Assembly (NCBI GenBank): GCA_018241325.1
Contig: JAFEEB010000010.1
Location: 83,268-129,531 of the forward strand
Direction of reading: 5' to 3'
DNA: 46,264 nucleotides
Source of the DNA: Pseudomonadota bacterium
GTDB taxonomy: Bacteria; Pseudomonadota; Gammaproteobacteria; Burkholderiales; Burkholderiaceae_C
The position numbers and the translations under genes were made by a program. The notes beneath the pieces are model-generated. The model saw nothing but the letters and a program-made list of their open reading frames with translations, did not search any database and was not told where the DNA came from. This document shows, in pieces, positions 36,205-45,163 of the stretch; position 1 is the stretch's first letter, and the number at the start of each line of letters is the position of its first letter.

Positions 36205-36731
36205 TTGGCCGCGCGCACGCGCGCTGGGCGGGCCTTTTTCTGGCCGGTGCGCTGCTGGCGCTGGCGCTGCCGGTGAGTGCCCAATACGCCGACCTGGACC
36301 GCGCCGACTGGAAGGAAGACACGCCACCGCCGCCACCGGCCTACAACGTCAATCGGCTGATCGAGATCGAAATGCCGCGGACTTCCGCCATCAAGATGGG
36401 GGTCGATCCCGACACCATCCGCGTCAATGTCGAAACCGGCATCGTGCGCTACGTGGTGGTGGCGCGCGGGACCTCGGCGGTCAACGCCTCGTACGAGGGC
36501 ATTCGCTGCGCGACGGGCGAATACCGGGTCTATGCGCGCCAGGTGCAGGGCGGGCCCTGGACGGATGCGGACGACTCCGAATGGAAAAGCGTCCGCGATC
36601 AGTCCGGCGTGGTGGTGCGCCACCCCTACCAGCTGGCACGTGGGGGCATGTGCATCGGCACGGCGGTGCGCGCGTCGGTGCCCGAGATCGTGCGCGAGCT
36701 CAGGACCGGCAACCAGTCGCTGTACTACTGA
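36201..36731 (+). CDS. CNP1-like family exported protein
   Basis: A 176-residue protein with a signal peptide ('[20 protein letters not shown]') and a CNP1-like domain (PF08750) with '[20 protein letters not shown]', '[20 protein letters not shown]', '[15 protein letters not shown]' and '[14 protein letters not shown]'. First noted as a neisserial protein; function unknown. The start is GTG 36201, overlapping the rppH stop (GTGA). Its last 7 bases overlap the end of the convergent proB gene. Confidence 0.85.
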   Translation: MIGRAHARWAGLFLAGALLALALPVSAQYADLDRADWKEDTPPPPPAYNVNRLIEIEMPRTSAIKMGVDPDTIRVNVETGIVRYVVVARGTSAVNASYEGIRCATGEYRVYARQVQGGPWTDADDSEWKSVRDQSGVVVRHPYQLARGGMCIGTAVRASVPEIVRELRTGNQSLYY

Positions 36732-37885
36732 GCGGCCCGCGTGAGCACCAGGTTGTCGCGGTGCACCATTTCGGGCTCGCCGCTGTAGCCCAGCAGGCCC
36801 TGGATGTCACCCGAAGGCCGGCGGCACAGCAGGCGCGCCTCGCCGCTTGAATAGTTGGCCAGGCCGCGCGCCAGCTCCAGCCCGGCCACGTCCCGGATGG
36901 CGATCACGTCGCCGCGCGAGAACTCGCCCTCCACCTGCGTCATGCCGATGGGCAGCAGGCTCTTGCCCGCATCGCGCAGCTTGGTGGCCGCACCCGCATC
37001 GACCGTGACCGCGCCGCGCAGCTGCAGGTGGTCGGCAATCCACTGCTTGCGCGCCTGCGTCTTGTGCGTGGGCGCCACCAGCAGGGTGCCGATGTTCTCG
37101 CCCGCGGCCAGGCGCAGCAGGGCGTCGCTCTCGCGCCCCCAGGCGATCACGGTGGAGGCGCCCGAGCCCGCCGCGCGCCGCGCCGCCACGATCTTGGTCA
37201 GCATGCCGCCGGTGCCGATGCCCGAGCCCGCGCCACCGGCCATGCGCTCGAGTGCCGGATCGCCTGCGCGCGCCGTGTGCACGAACTCGGCCCTGGGGTC
37301 GCGCCTGGGGTCGGCCGTGTAAAGCCCGCGCTGGTCGGTCAGGATCACCAGCAGGTCGGCCTCGATCAGGTTGGCCACCAGCGCGCCCAGGGTGTCGTTG
37401 TCGCCCACCTTGATCTCGTCGGTGACCACGGTGTCGTTCTCGTTGATGACCGGCAACACCTGGTGTTGCAGCAGCGTCATCAGGGTGGAGCGGGCGTTCA
37501 GATAGCGCTCGCGGTCGGCCAGGTCGGCGTGCGTGAGCAGCACCTGCGCGCTGCGCAGGCCCTGCTCGCGCAGCTTGGTCTCGTACATCTGCGCCAGGCC
37601 CATCTGCCCCACGGCCGCTGCCGCCTGCAACTCGTTCACCTCGCGAGGGCGCTGGGCCCAGCCCAGGCGCTTCATGCCTTCGGCAATCGCCCCGCTGGAG
37701 ACCATCACCATCTGGCGCGGGGGCTGGCCGTCGGCGCCGCGCTCCAGCAACGCCATCTGGCGGCACCACTCGCCAATGGCCGCCTCGTCCAGCCCGCGGC
37801 CTTCATTGGTCACCAGGCTGGAGCCCACCTTGACCACGATGCGACGCGCCTGACGCAGCACCTGAGCGCTTGATTCTTGAGTCAT
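36725..37885 (-). CDS. proB: Glutamate 5-kinase
   Basis: Phosphorylates glutamate in the first step of proline synthesis. The 386 residues have the amino acid kinase domain ('[20 protein letters not shown]', '[20 protein letters not shown]', '[20 protein letters not shown]', '[15 protein letters not shown]') and a C-terminal PUA domain (about 285-370) ending with '[17 protein letters not shown]'. The PUA domain is typical of bacterial ProB. It lies downstream of obgE on the same strand, with an R2 repeat in the 55-base gap, an order that is widespread in betaproteobacteria. Confidence 0.96.
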   Translation of the reverse strand: MTQESSAQVLRQARRIVVKVGSSLVTNEGRGLDEAAIGEWCRQMALLERGADGQPPRQMVMVSSGAIAEGMKRLGWAQRPREVNELQAAAAVGQMGLAQMYETKLREQGLRSAQVLLTHADLADRERYLNARSTLMTLLQHQVLPVINENDTVVTDEIKVGDNDTLGALVANLIEADLLVILTDQRGLYTADPRRDPRAEFVHTARAGDPALERMAGGAGSGIGTGGMLTKIVAARRAAGSGASTVIAWGRESDALLRLAAGENIGTLLVAPTHKTQARKQWIADHLQLRGAVTVDAGAATKLRDAGKSLLPIGMTQVEGEFSRGDVIAIRDVAGLELARGLANYSSGEARLLCRRPSGDIQGLLGYSGEPEMVHRDNLVLTRAAQ

Positions 37886-37899
37886 TGAAGGCCGTGGCC

Positions 37900-37943
37900 C
37901 GCGCCCAGAAAGCGCAAGCAGCTATATTTCTAATAGTGTTTCA
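37900..37943 (-). repeat. AT-rich dispersed repeat (family R2), flush with obgE stop
   Basis: Read on the minus strand it starts at the obgE TGA with AACACTATTAGAAATATAGC and continues TGCTTGCGC. It has the same orientation relative to the stop codon as the copies at 427 and 46136. Confidence 0.65.
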
Positions 37944-39002
37944 TTGGTCGGCAAAACGCGGATCCACCGGCTCGTCGCCGGCGGCGGCGCGCTGCTCGGC
38001 GTGCACGTGCTGAAAGATGGACTGCACCAAGGGCTCGCAGCCCTCGCGCGTGAGGGCCGAAATCTCGAACACCGGGCCCTTCCAGCGCAGGCGGCGCACA
38101 AAGTCCTTCACGCGTGCGGCCCGCTCCTCGGCCGGCACCATGTCCAGCTTGTTGAGCACCAGCCAGCGCGGCTTGGCGTGCAGCGCCGGGTCGTACTTTT
38201 TCAGCTCCTTGACGATCGCGCGGGCCTGCGCGACCGGGTCCACCCCTTCGTCAAACGGTGCAATGTCCACGATGTGCAGCAGCAGGCGCGTGCGCTGCAG
38301 GTGGCGCAGGAACTGGTGGCCCAGGCCGGCGCCTTCGGAGGCGCCCTCGATCAGCCCCGGAATGTCGGCAATCACAAAGCTCTGCTCCGGCCCGACGCGC
38401 ACCACGCCCAGATTGGGGTAGAGCGTGGTGAAGGGGTAGTCGGCGATCTTGGGCCGCGCGTTGCTGACCGCTGCAATGAAGGTGGACTTGCCCGCGTTGG
38501 GCATGCCCAGCAGGCCCACGTCGGCCAGCACCTTGAGCTCGAGCTTGACGCTGCGCCGCTCGCCCGGCCAGCCGGGGGTTTTTTGCCGTGGCGCGCGGTT
38601 GATGGCGCTCTTGAAGCGCAGGTTGCCAAAGCCGCCGTCGCCGCCCTTGGCGATCATGATTTTTTCGCCCGCCGTCAGCAGTTCGAACAGCACGTCGCCC
38701 GTCTCGGCGTCGCTGATGATGGTGCCCACCGGCATCTTCAGCGTGATGTCGCCGCCGGCCGCGCCGAACATGTCCGAGCCCATGCCGTGCTCGCCGCGGC
38801 CGGCCTCGTGCCGGCGCGCGTAGCGGAAGTCGATCAGCGTGTTCAGGTTGACGTCGGCCACGGCGAACACGTGGCCGCCGCGCCCGCCGTCGCCGCCGTT
38901 GGGGCCGCCGAATTCCTTGAATTTCTCGTGGCGGAAGGACACGCAGCCACTGCCGCCATCGCCGGCGGCAATGTCGATGAACGCTTCGTCAACGAATTTC
39001 AT
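37941..39002 (-). CDS. obgE: GTPase Obg
   Basis: A ribosome- and stress-associated essential GTPase. The 353 residues show the glycine-rich Obg fold ('[20 protein letters not shown]', '[14 protein letters not shown]') and a G domain with P-loop 'GMPNAGKST' at 166-174, '[20 protein letters not shown]', 'NKLDMV' and 'ISALTREG'. The C-terminal extension is short, as in other proteobacteria. It follows rplU and rpmA, the classical rplU-rpmA-obgE order, but a hairpin at 39049-39071 lies between rpmA and obgE. Confidence 0.97.
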   Translation of the reverse strand: MKFVDEAFIDIAAGDGGSGCVSFRHEKFKEFGGPNGGDGGRGGHVFAVADVNLNTLIDFRYARRHEAGRGEHGMGSDMFGAAGGDITLKMPVGTIISDAETGDVLFELLTAGEKIMIAKGGDGGFGNLRFKSAINRAPRQKTPGWPGERRSVKLELKVLADVGLLGMPNAGKSTFIAAVSNARPKIADYPFTTLYPNLGVVRVGPEQSFVIADIPGLIEGASEGAGLGHQFLRHLQRTRLLLHIVDIAPFDEGVDPVAQARAIVKELKKYDPALHAKPRWLVLNKLDMVPAEERAARVKDFVRRLRWKGPVFEISALTREGCEPLVQSIFQHVHAEQRAAAGDEPVDPRFADQ

Positions 39003-39048
39003 GATTTCAAGTGTAGGGCTTGCAGCGCGCGGACCGCCCAGAAACGCC

Positions 39049-39071
39049 AAAGCCCCGCGGCGCGGGGCTTT
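39049..39071. terminator. Hairpin between rpmA and obgE
   Basis: AAAGCCCCGC and GCGGGGCTTT form a perfect 10-bp stem with a 3-base loop between rpmA and obgE on the minus strand. It could act as a partial terminator that lowers obgE expression relative to the ribosomal protein genes. Confidence 0.7.
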
Positions 39072-39097
39072 GGTCGGGGCCGAAGTCGTGCAGGGCT

Positions 39098-39358
39098 TCA
39101 GGCCACCGGGGTCACGTTCACCAGGTGCCGGTTCAGGGCGCCCTTGATGGCAAAGGACACCTGCCCATCGACCAGCGCGAACAGGGTGTGGTCCTTGCCC
39201 ACGCCGACGTTGGTGCCGGGGTGAAACCGGGTGCCGCGCTGGCGCACGATGATCGAGCCGGCGCTGATGGTTTGACCGCCGAACGCCTTTACGCCCAGCA
39301 TCTTGGGCTGCGAGTCGCGGCCGTTGCGTGTGGAGCCGCCGCCTTTTTTCTGTGCCAT
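39098..39358 (-). CDS. rpmA: 50S ribosomal protein L27
   Basis: An 86-residue ribosomal protein of the large subunit, near the peptidyl transferase centre. It starts [20 protein letters not shown], which is the typical L27 N terminus without the cleaved Firmicutes extension, and continues '[20 protein letters not shown]' and '[14 protein letters not shown]'. It lies 13 bases after rplU and is part of rplU-rpmA-obgE. Confidence 0.98.
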   Translation of the reverse strand: MAQKKGGGSTRNGRDSQPKMLGVKAFGGQTISAGSIIVRQRGTRFHPGTNVGVGKDHTLFALVDGQVSFAIKGALNRHLVNVTPVA

Positions 39359-39371
39359 GTCGCTTTACTCC

Positions 39372-39689
39372 TTATTGGCCGCCGTTGATCGTGCCGATCT
39401 CAAGCTCGGTGTAGTCTTGGCGGTGGCCCTGGCGCTTTTGATAGTGCTTGCGCCGACGCATCTTGAAGATGCGCACCTTGTCGTGCCGGCCATGCGCCAG
39501 CACCTTGGCCACCACGGTGGCGCCGGACACCAGGGGAGCGCCCACCTTCAAGTCGCTGCCGCTACCGACGGCGAGCACCTGATCGAGGGTGATTTCCTGG
39601 CCAACGTCCGCAGCAATCTGTTCTACTTTGATCTTCTCGCCGCTGGCAACGCGATACTGCTTGCCACCGGTTTTTATGACCGCGTACAT
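39372..39689 (-). CDS. rplU: 50S ribosomal protein L21
   Basis: A 105-residue large-subunit protein. It starts [20 protein letters not shown] and includes '[20 protein letters not shown]' and '[20 protein letters not shown]', the L21 signature near the C terminus. ATG 39689 gives the conserved family N terminus. It heads rplU-rpmA-obgE, with a good promoter at 39742-39770. Confidence 0.98.
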   Translation of the reverse strand: MYAVIKTGGKQYRVASGEKIKVEQIAADVGQEITLDQVLAVGSGSDLKVGAPLVSGATVVAKVLAHGRHDKVRIFKMRRRKHYQKRQGHRQDYTELEIGTINGGQ

Positions 39690-39741
39690 ATGAAACCCTT
39701 GTATGTTGAGCTTCACCGGACGAATTTCCGGTGAACTGCGC

Positions 39742-39770
39742 ATTATATCGGCACTTGCGCTGACGGGCAA
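39742..39770 (-). promoter_or_regulatory. Sigma-70-type promoter for rplU-rpmA-obgE
   Basis: On the minus strand TTGCCC (39770-39765) is followed after 17 bases by a perfect TATAAT (39747-39742), 52 bases before the rplU ATG. The divergent ispB gene has its own TATAAT at 39811-39816, without a clear -35. Confidence 0.65.
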
Positions 39771-39884
39771 ATCGCGTTGCATCCACCCCGCGGGTGCGCC
39801 AGCCCCTCCCTATAATCCGGGCGCGGCCGCGATGGCCGGCACCTGCCGCCTGCGCGGCCCTCAAACCGCCCCGAACCCCGCCCC

Positions 39885-40868
39885 GTGTCCGTTCCGCCAT
39901 CCCCCTACCAACGCGCGCTGGAGTTGGCCGCCGCCGACATGCGCGAGGTCGACGCCACCATCGCCCGGCGCTTGGATTCGGGCGTGCCGCTGGTGGGCGA
40001 GGTGGCGCGCTACATCATCGCCTCGGGTGGCAAGCGCCTGCGCCCCGTGCTGCTGCTGCTGACCTGCGGGGCGCTGGGCTGCACCAGCGGGCAGCGCTTC
40101 AACCTGGCGGCGGTGGTGGAGTTCATCCACACCGCCACCTTGCTGCACGACGACGTGGTGGACGAGTCCACCCTGCGCCGAGGCAAGTCCACCGCCAACG
40201 AGGTGTTCGGCAACCCCGCCAGCGTGCTGGTGGGCGACTTTCTGTACTCGCGCGCCTTCCAGATGATGGTCGAGACCGGCAGCATGCGCGTGATGCAAAT
40301 CCTGGCCGACGCCACCAATGTCATCGCCGAGGGCGAGGTCTTGCAGCTGATGAACATCCGCGACGCGGCACTCGACGAGGCCGCGTATTTGCGCGTGATC
40401 CGCTCCAAGACCGCCAAGCTGTTCGAGGCCAGCTGCCGCCTGGCCGCCGTGCTGGCGGGCAGCCCCGCTGCGGTGGAAGCGGCCTGCGCCGAATACGGCC
40501 AGTCGCTGGGCACGGCGTTTCAGATCATCGACGACGTGCTGGACTATGAAGGCGACGCCACCGAGTTGGGCAAGAACCTGGGCGACGACCTGCGCGAAGG
40601 CAAGGTCACGCTGCCTTTGATCCTGGCCATGCAGCGCGGCAGCCCCGACGACGCCGCCCTGGTGCGCCGCGCCATCGAGTCGGGCAGCACCGACGATCTG
40701 CCTGCGATCCTGCAAATCGTGCGCGACTGCGGCGCGCTGCAACAGGCCCGCGGCGTGGCGTCCGCGCAAGCGCGGCGCGCCGTCGATGCCCTGCAGGGCT
40801 TTGCGGCAAATATCTACACCGAGAGTTTGCTAGAATTGTCGGCTCAGCTGCTTCAGCGGCGTTCGTGA
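39885..40868 (+). CDS. ispB: Octaprenyl diphosphate synthase / trans-polyprenyl synthase
   Basis: Makes the long prenyl chain of ubiquinone by adding IPP units. The 327 residues carry the two aspartate-rich motifs: 'TATLLHDDVVDESTLRRGK' (Asp89, Asp90, Asp93) and 'FQIIDDVLDYEGD' (Asp216, Asp217, Asp220), plus 'GGKRLRPVLLLLTC' and 'GDFLYSRAFQMMV'. It links functionally to ubiE and ubiB in the same window. The start is GTG 39885. Divergent from rplU, as in many proteobacteria. Confidence 0.94.
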   Translation: MSVPPSPYQRALELAAADMREVDATIARRLDSGVPLVGEVARYIIASGGKRLRPVLLLLTCGALGCTSGQRFNLAAVVEFIHTATLLHDDVVDESTLRRGKSTANEVFGNPASVLVGDFLYSRAFQMMVETGSMRVMQILADATNVIAEGEVLQLMNIRDAALDEAAYLRVIRSKTAKLFEASCRLAAVLAGSPAAVEAACAEYGQSLGTAFQIIDDVLDYEGDATELGKNLGDDLREGKVTLPLILAMQRGSPDDAALVRRAIESGSTDDLPAILQIVRDCGALQQARGVASAQARRAVDALQGFAANIYTESLLELSAQLLQRRS

Positions 40869-40893
40869 CCCATCGGGCTTGCGCACGCGAAAT

Positions 40894-40970
40894 CGGGGTG
40901 TAGCTTAGCCTGGTAGAGCGCTACGTTCGGGACGTAGAGGCCGGAGGTTCGAATCCTCTCACCCCGACCA
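40894..40970 (+). tRNA. tRNA-Pro (anticodon CGG)
   Basis: A 77-base cloverleaf beginning CGGGGTG and ending CACCCCGACCA, with the CCA end encoded. The D arm contains AGCCTGGTAG, the anticodon stem CTACG/CGTAG encloses TTCGGGA with anticodon CGG at 40928-40930, and the T arm has GGTTCGAATCC. It reads CCG codons, a frequent proline codon in this GC-rich genome. Confidence 0.97.
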
Positions 40971-40985
40971 GACAAAACGCACAAG

Positions 40986-41016
40986 AGCCCAAGCGACCTT
41001 GTCGCTTGGGCTTTTT
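40986..41016. terminator. Terminator after tRNA-Pro, possibly bidirectional
   Basis: AGCCCAAGCGAC / GTCGCTTGGGCT gives a 12-bp stem with a 3-base loop followed by TTTTT. It lies between the tRNA gene and the end of the convergent ABC transporter operon. Confidence 0.88.
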
Positions 41017-41026
41017 GCCGTGGGCC

Positions 41027-41773
41027 TCAAGCGTTCGTCAGAGTCTTGACGAAATCGCGCGTGCGCGGGTCTTGCGCCTGCTCGAAAACAGCCTTCGATG
41101 CGCCGGCCTCGACCACCGCGCCGTCCAGCAGAAACACCGTGTGGCTGGCCACTTGGGCGGCCAGGCGCAGGTCGTGCGTGGCCATCAGCATGGTCATGCC
41201 TTCGCGGGCCAGTTCGCTCAGCACGGCCACCACCTCGGCGGCCAGGCCGGGGTCGAGCGCGGAGGTGGGCTCGTCGCACAGCAGCACGGCCGGCTCGGGT
41301 GCCAGCGCGCGCGCAATCGCCACGCGCTGCTGCTGGCCGCCCGAGAGGCTGGCGGGCCAGGCGTCGGCCTTGGCGCGCAGGCCCACCTTGTCGAGCAGTT
41401 GCAAGGCGCGGTCGTGGGCGCGTGCCTTGTCCCAGCGCTTGACGGTGAGCAGACCCTCCATCACGTTCTGCACCGCCGTCTGGTGGGCAAACAGCTGGAA
41501 GTTCTGGAACACCATGCCGGTTTGCTGGCGAATGCCTTGCACCGCCGCGCGGCCCAGGCGCACGCCGGGGCTGAAACGCACGGTCTCCGATCCAATCGTC
41601 AGGCTGCCGGCGTCGGGCATCTCCAGCAGGTTGACGCAGCGCAGCAGCGTGCTCTTGCCGCTGCCCGAGGGGCCGATCAGCGCCGTGACCTGTCCCTGCG
41701 CGATATCGACGCCCACCGAGCGCAGCACTTGGTGCCCGGCAAAGGACTTGCAGATGCCCTGCAGCGCGATCAT
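41027..41773 (-). CDS. Amino acid ABC transporter ATP-binding protein (cystine/polar amino acid type)
   Basis: A 248-residue ATPase of the polar amino acid uptake family (GlnQ/TcyN-like). It shows Walker A 'LIGPSGSGKSTLLRCVNLLE', the Q-loop region 'TGMVFQNFQLFAHQTAVQNV', signature 'SLSGGQQQRVAIARALAPEP' and Walker B with D-loop 'VLLCDEPTSALDPGLAAEVV'. It forms an importer with the permease, whose stop it overlaps (ATGA), and the binding protein upstream. The cystine assignment follows from the binding protein and is moderate. Confidence 0.93.
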   Translation of the reverse strand: MIALQGICKSFAGHQVLRSVGVDIAQGQVTALIGPSGSGKSTLLRCVNLLEMPDAGSLTIGSETVRFSPGVRLGRAAVQGIRQQTGMVFQNFQLFAHQTAVQNVMEGLLTVKRWDKARAHDRALQLLDKVGLRAKADAWPASLSGGQQQRVAIARALAPEPAVLLCDEPTSALDPGLAAEVVAVLSELAREGMTMLMATHDLRLAAQVASHTVFLLDGAVVEAGASKAVFEQAQDPRTRDFVKTLTNA

Positions 41774-42450
41774 CGCTGGCCCTCGGCGAACATCGCGTGG
41801 CGACTGAAGTGGCGCTCCAGCCGCACCTGCAGGGACGAGAGCACGGAGCACAGCACCAGGTAGATCAGCGCGGCCTCGACATACAGCACCAGCGGCTCGT
41901 AGGTGACGGAGGCAATGCGCTGCGCGGCCTGAAAGATCTCGGGCACGGTGATGACGGCCGCCAGCGAGGTGTCCTTGACCAGCGCGATGAACGAGTTGGC
42001 CAGTGGCGGCACGGCCACGCGCGCGGCCTGCGGCAAGATGGCGCGGCGCAGCGCCTGCGCGCGCGTCATGCTGAGGGAGTAGGCCGCGTCCCACTGGCCC
42101 CTGGGGATGGCCTCGATGGCACCGCGGATCACCTCGGCGTTGTAGGCGCCGATGTTGAGCGAAAAACCGATCAGTGCCGCCGCCAGCGGGTCGAGCACGA
42201 TGCCCACGCTGGGCAGGCCATAGAAGATGACGAAGAGTTGCACCAGCAGCGGCGTGCCGCGGATCAGCCAGACGTAAAAGCGCACCAGCGCCACCAGCGG
42301 TGGCGGGCCGAACAGCCGCGCCAGCGCCGCCGCGAAGGCCAGCAGCAGGCCGACCGCAAACGACAGCAGCGCCAGCGGCACCGTGAACTTGATCCCCCCG
42401 ACCAGCAAGGGTCCGAGGGATTGCCACATCAGGAGCAGCCAGTCCGGCAC
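41770..42450 (-). CDS. Amino acid ABC transporter permease (cystine/polar amino acid type)
   Basis: A 226-residue HisM/YecS-type inner-membrane permease with about five helices. It begins with 'LGPLLVGGIKFTVPLALLSF' and shows 'FYVWLIRGTPLLVQLFVIFY', the typical 'NIGAYNAEVIRGAIEAIPRG' with 'QWDAAYSLSM' (coupling to the ATPase) and 'LPQAARVAVPPLANSFIALV'. The start is GTG 42450. A repeat R1 separates it from the binding-protein gene upstream on the same strand, so expression of the three may be uneven. Confidence 0.93.
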   Translation of the reverse strand: MPDWLLLMWQSLGPLLVGGIKFTVPLALLSFAVGLLLAFAAALARLFGPPPLVALVRFYVWLIRGTPLLVQLFVIFYGLPSVGIVLDPLAAALIGFSLNIGAYNAEVIRGAIEAIPRGQWDAAYSLSMTRAQALRRAILPQAARVAVPPLANSFIALVKDTSLAAVITVPEIFQAAQRIASVTYEPLVLYVEAALIYLVLCSVLSSLQVRLERHFSRHAMFAEGQR

Positions 42451-42477
42451 GATCCTTCAATCGATGCGCGTGCAGCG

Positions 42478-42652
42478 CATATCAGTTATCCATGGCGCTG
42501 CGCGCCACCCGCAGCCGATGAACCCCGAAGAGCCGCAAGGCCGCGGAGCGGGCCATGCCAGCCGGGGTCTCCCCGGTCACTGGAGATGCCCCCTTCGAGG
42601 GGGTGGGTGGAACATCGCGCAGCGAGTGGAGACTGGGGGTGTTTCATTTCAG
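42478..42652 (-). repeat. Dispersed repeat R1 between binding-protein and permease genes
   Basis: Read on the minus strand it starts CTGAAATG (42652-42645), whose TGA is the stop codon of the binding-protein gene. It continues 'AAACACCCCCAGTCTCCACT' with CGCTGCGCGATGTTCC, a CCCCCTCGAAGGGGG palindrome and GC-rich inverted repeats, and ends CTGATATG (42485-42478). It is close in sequence to the 17264 and 17967 copies. Confidence 0.85.
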
Positions 42653-43452
42653 CGGATCTTGGACGCGAGGTCTTCGCCGAAATAGCGTTCGGAGATCTGC
42701 TTGTAGGTGCCGTCGGCAATGATGGCGTCGATGGCCTTGTCGATGGCGGCTTTCAGCGGTGTCTGGCCCTTGCGCATCAGCACGCCGGAGCGGCCGAACT
42801 CGGCGCTGTCGTCGCGCGCCACCACCTTGACCTTGGCTTGCGGCTGCTGCTTCTTGAAGTCGAGGTAGGACAGGTAGTCGTTGACGGTGGCGTCCACGCG
42901 GCCCGCCAGCAGCAGGGCCACGGCGTCGTTGAAGCCCTGCACGGCGACCACCTGGGCGCCGTTGCGCTCGGCCAGCTTGGCGAAGTTGCTGCTGATGCTG
43001 TTGGCCGAGCGCTTGCCCTTGAGGTCGGCAAAGCCATGGATGCTGTCGTTGTCGGCGCGCACGATCAGCGCCGCGGCCGAGGCGATGTAGGGCCTGGAAA
43101 AGTCGTACTTGGCCTGGCGCTCGGCGGAGATGCCGACCTGGTTGATGACCACGTCGTAGCGGTTGACGTTCAGGCCCGCGATCAGGCCGTCCCACTTGCC
43201 CTCGACGAACTCGGGCTTGACGCCCAGCTTGGCGGCGATGGCGCGGCCGATGTCCACGTCGAAGCCCACCAGCTTGTTGTCCGAGGTTTCGTGGAAGGTG
43301 AAGGGGGCGTAGGTGCCCTCGGTGCCGATGCGGATGACGCCGGTCTTCTGGATGGCCGCCAAGTCGTCGTCGGCGGCCAGGGCGGGCGCGCCGGCCAGGG
43401 CGGACAGGCCTGCCAGACCCAGGGCCAACAGCAGTTTCTTCAGGAGCTTCAT
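42649..43452 (-). CDS. Transporter substrate-binding protein, probable L-cystine binding (TcyJ/FliY-like)
   Basis: A 267-residue periplasmic binding protein. The signal peptide 'KLLLALGLAGLSALAGAPAL' ends at 'ALAA'. The mature part has 'GVIRIGTEGTYAPFTFHETS', 'LVGFDVDIGRAIAAKLGVKP', 'VEGKWDGLIAGLNVNRYDVV' and 'NQVGISAERQAKYDFSRPYI'. The WDG.IA.L...R.DVVINQV pattern is that of FliY/TcyJ, which bind L-cystine in enterobacteria. ATG 43452 gives a normal signal peptide. The TGA stop belongs to the end of repeat R1. Downstream on the same strand are its permease and ATPase. Confidence 0.92.
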   Translation of the reverse strand: MKLLKKLLLALGLAGLSALAGAPALAADDDLAAIQKTGVIRIGTEGTYAPFTFHETSDNKLVGFDVDIGRAIAAKLGVKPEFVEGKWDGLIAGLNVNRYDVVINQVGISAERQAKYDFSRPYIASAAALIVRADNDSIHGFADLKGKRSANSISSNFAKLAERNGAQVVAVQGFNDAVALLLAGRVDATVNDYLSYLDFKKQQPQAKVKVVARDDSAEFGRSGVLMRKGQTPLKAAIDKAIDAIIADGTYKQISERYFGEDLASKIR

Positions 43453-43590
43453 CGCGCGGGCTTTCAAAAAATCGAGCGCCCAAGAGGCGCTGCGGAAATG
43501 ACGGTTTCGATTGTATGAGTGCACCCGTGCCGCGCCAACGATTGATTTCGGATGTGCATATGCCGCGCCCCGCCATGGCCGGCGTTCGGG

Positions 43591-44079
43591 CTACGGGGGT
43601 TGCTGGGTGCGCCGCATCGGGGCGTTCATGGCCTCGGCCTGCCGCTGCAGCCGCTGCAAGAAGCCCTCCAGCGCAAGCACCTCGTCCGCGCGGAGCGTCG
43701 ACAGCAGTTGCCGATTGATCTCGATGATGCGGGGCAGCAGCGCGGCGTAGAGGGCGCGGCCCGCTTCGCTCAGGTGCAGCAGCACCTCGCGGCGATCGCT
43801 TGGACGCGGGGTGCGCTCCACCAGGCCCTTGTCCGCCAGGAGGGTGAGGGCGCGCGAGGTCTGCGCGCGGTCCAGGCCGCTGCGTTCGGCCAGCTGCGAC
43901 GAGAGCACGCCCTCGTGCGTGGCCAGCAGCGCCAGCACCCGCCACTGGCGCCGCGTGACGCCGAACTCGCCCTCGACCACCCGCGTGACCACCTGGCCGG
44001 CGCTGGTTTGCAGATGCCACATGGCATACAGCAGCATGTCGTCCAGCGTCCGGGGGGTGAGCAGATGGCGGTCGGGCAT
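43591..44079 (-). CDS. MarR family transcriptional regulator
   Basis: A 162-residue winged-helix regulator. It contains 'LLYAMWHLQTSAGQVVTRVV', 'FGVTRRQWRVLALLATHEGV', the recognition region 'SSQLAERSGLDRAQTSRALT', the wing 'KGLVERTPRPSDRREVLLHL', and a C-terminal dimerisation helix. MarR proteins usually respond to small aromatic or organic ligands and control a divergent operon. Here the divergent genes are two Bug receptors and a sulfatase, with an inverted repeat at 44101-44113 between them. ATG 44079 is chosen; TTG 44097 would give a longer form. Confidence 0.92.
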   Translation of the reverse strand: MPDRHLLTPRTLDDMLLYAMWHLQTSAGQVVTRVVEGEFGVTRRQWRVLALLATHEGVLSSQLAERSGLDRAQTSRALTLLADKGLVERTPRPSDRREVLLHLSEAGRALYAALLPRIIEINRQLLSTLRADEVLALEGFLQRLQRQAEAMNAPMRRTQQPP

Positions 44080-44100
44080 GCGGGTAATTCCGGGCAAGGA

Positions 44101-44134
44101 TTGACTTTGTCAATTGATCTTGGGCAACTACAGT
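44101..44134. promoter_or_regulatory. Candidate MarR operator and promoter of the Bug-receptor genes
   Basis: TTGAC-TTT-GTCAA at 44101-44113 is a perfect 5-bp inverted repeat, followed by a TCAATTGA palindrome at 44110-44117. A possible promoter for the rightward gene is TTGTCA (44107-44112), 16 bases, TACAGT (44129-44134). The inverted repeat overlaps its -35, a suitable place for repression by the divergent MarR protein. Confidence 0.5.
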
Positions 44135-44177
44135 GCCTGATTTTGGTCACCCCGTGTCACCCACCCGGAATTTCACC

Positions 44178-45140
44178 ATGCTTCGACGCCTTGCAATCCA
44201 AGCCACCGCGGCCGCCATGGCCGCCCCATTTGCCTCGCTGGCGCGCGCGCAGTCCGGCGGCACCTTGAGCATCGTGGTGCCCTATGCCCCCGGCGGCTCC
44301 AGCGACCGCGCCGCCCGCATCATCGCCGACAAGCTGGGCAGCCGGCTGGGCCAGACGGTGATCGTCGAGAACAAGACCGGCGCCGGTGGGCGCGTGGCCA
44401 TGCAGCAGACCAAGGGCGTGGCCGCCAGCCAGACCGTGCTGGTGCTGGCCAACCCGGCCACCATGGTGGTGGCGCCGCTGGTGTTCAAGAACAACGGCTA
44501 CGACCCCGAGCGCGACTTTCAGCCGGTCTCGCAGGTCAGCGACTACGAGTTCGGCGTGGCGGTCTCCACCTCGGTGCCGGTCAAGGCGCTGAGCCACCTT
44601 CTGGCCTGGCTGCGCGCCAACCCCCAGCAGGCCAACATCGGGGTGCCGGCCACCGGCAGCCTGCCGCACTTTTTTGCGCTGATGATGGGCGAGAAGGCGC
44701 ACATCGACGCGCAGGTGGTGGGCTATCGCGGCTCGGGCCCGCTGATCACCGACCTGATCGGCGGCCAGGTGCCGGTGGCGGTGGACACGCTGGACACCTT
44801 GCTGCCCCAGCACGAGGCGGGCAAGCTGCGCATCCTGGCGACCTCGGGGCGCAGGCGCTCGCTGTTTTCGGCCGATATCCCCACCTTCAAGGAGGCCGGG
44901 CTGGACCTGGTGGGCACCGGCTGGAACGCGCTGTTTGCGCCGGCCAGCATGCCCAAGGACCGCGTCGCGCGCCTGGGCGCGGCCGTCGAGCAGGTGATGC
45001 GCGAGGAGGCCACGCGCCGCCTGTTTCACGACGCCAGGATGGTGGCCGTCGCCAGCACGCCCGCGCAAACCGCGGCCATGCTCAAGGCCTATCGCGCGCA
45101 GTGGGCGCCGGTGGTGCAAAAGTCGGGCTACCAGCCCTGA
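44178..45140 (+). CDS. Tripartite tricarboxylate transporter substrate-binding protein (Bug family), first copy
   Basis: A 320-residue periplasmic receptor of the Bug/TctC family (PF03401). The signal peptide runs to 'ASLARAQS'. The family blocks are 'IVVPYAPGGSSDRAARIIAD', 'VIVENKTGAGGRVAMQQTKG', 'YDPERDFQPVSQVSDYEFGV', 'IGVPATGSLPHFFALMMG' and 'VGYRGSGPLITDLIGGQVPV'. Many Bug proteins are orphan receptors for carboxylates and other acids; no TctAB membrane genes are in the window. ATG 44178 follows a possible MarR-controlled promoter. Confidence 0.92.
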   Translation: MLRRLAIQATAAAMAAPFASLARAQSGGTLSIVVPYAPGGSSDRAARIIADKLGSRLGQTVIVENKTGAGGRVAMQQTKGVAASQTVLVLANPATMVVAPLVFKNNGYDPERDFQPVSQVSDYEFGVAVSTSVPVKALSHLLAWLRANPQQANIGVPATGSLPHFFALMMGEKAHIDAQVVGYRGSGPLITDLIGGQVPVAVDTLDTLLPQHEAGKLRILATSGRRRSLFSADIPTFKEAGLDLVGTGWNALFAPASMPKDRVARLGAAVEQVMREEATRRLFHDARMVAVASTPAQTAAMLKAYRAQWAPVVQKSGYQP

Positions 45141-45163
45141 TGGCCTTCGCCCTGGAGACTTCG

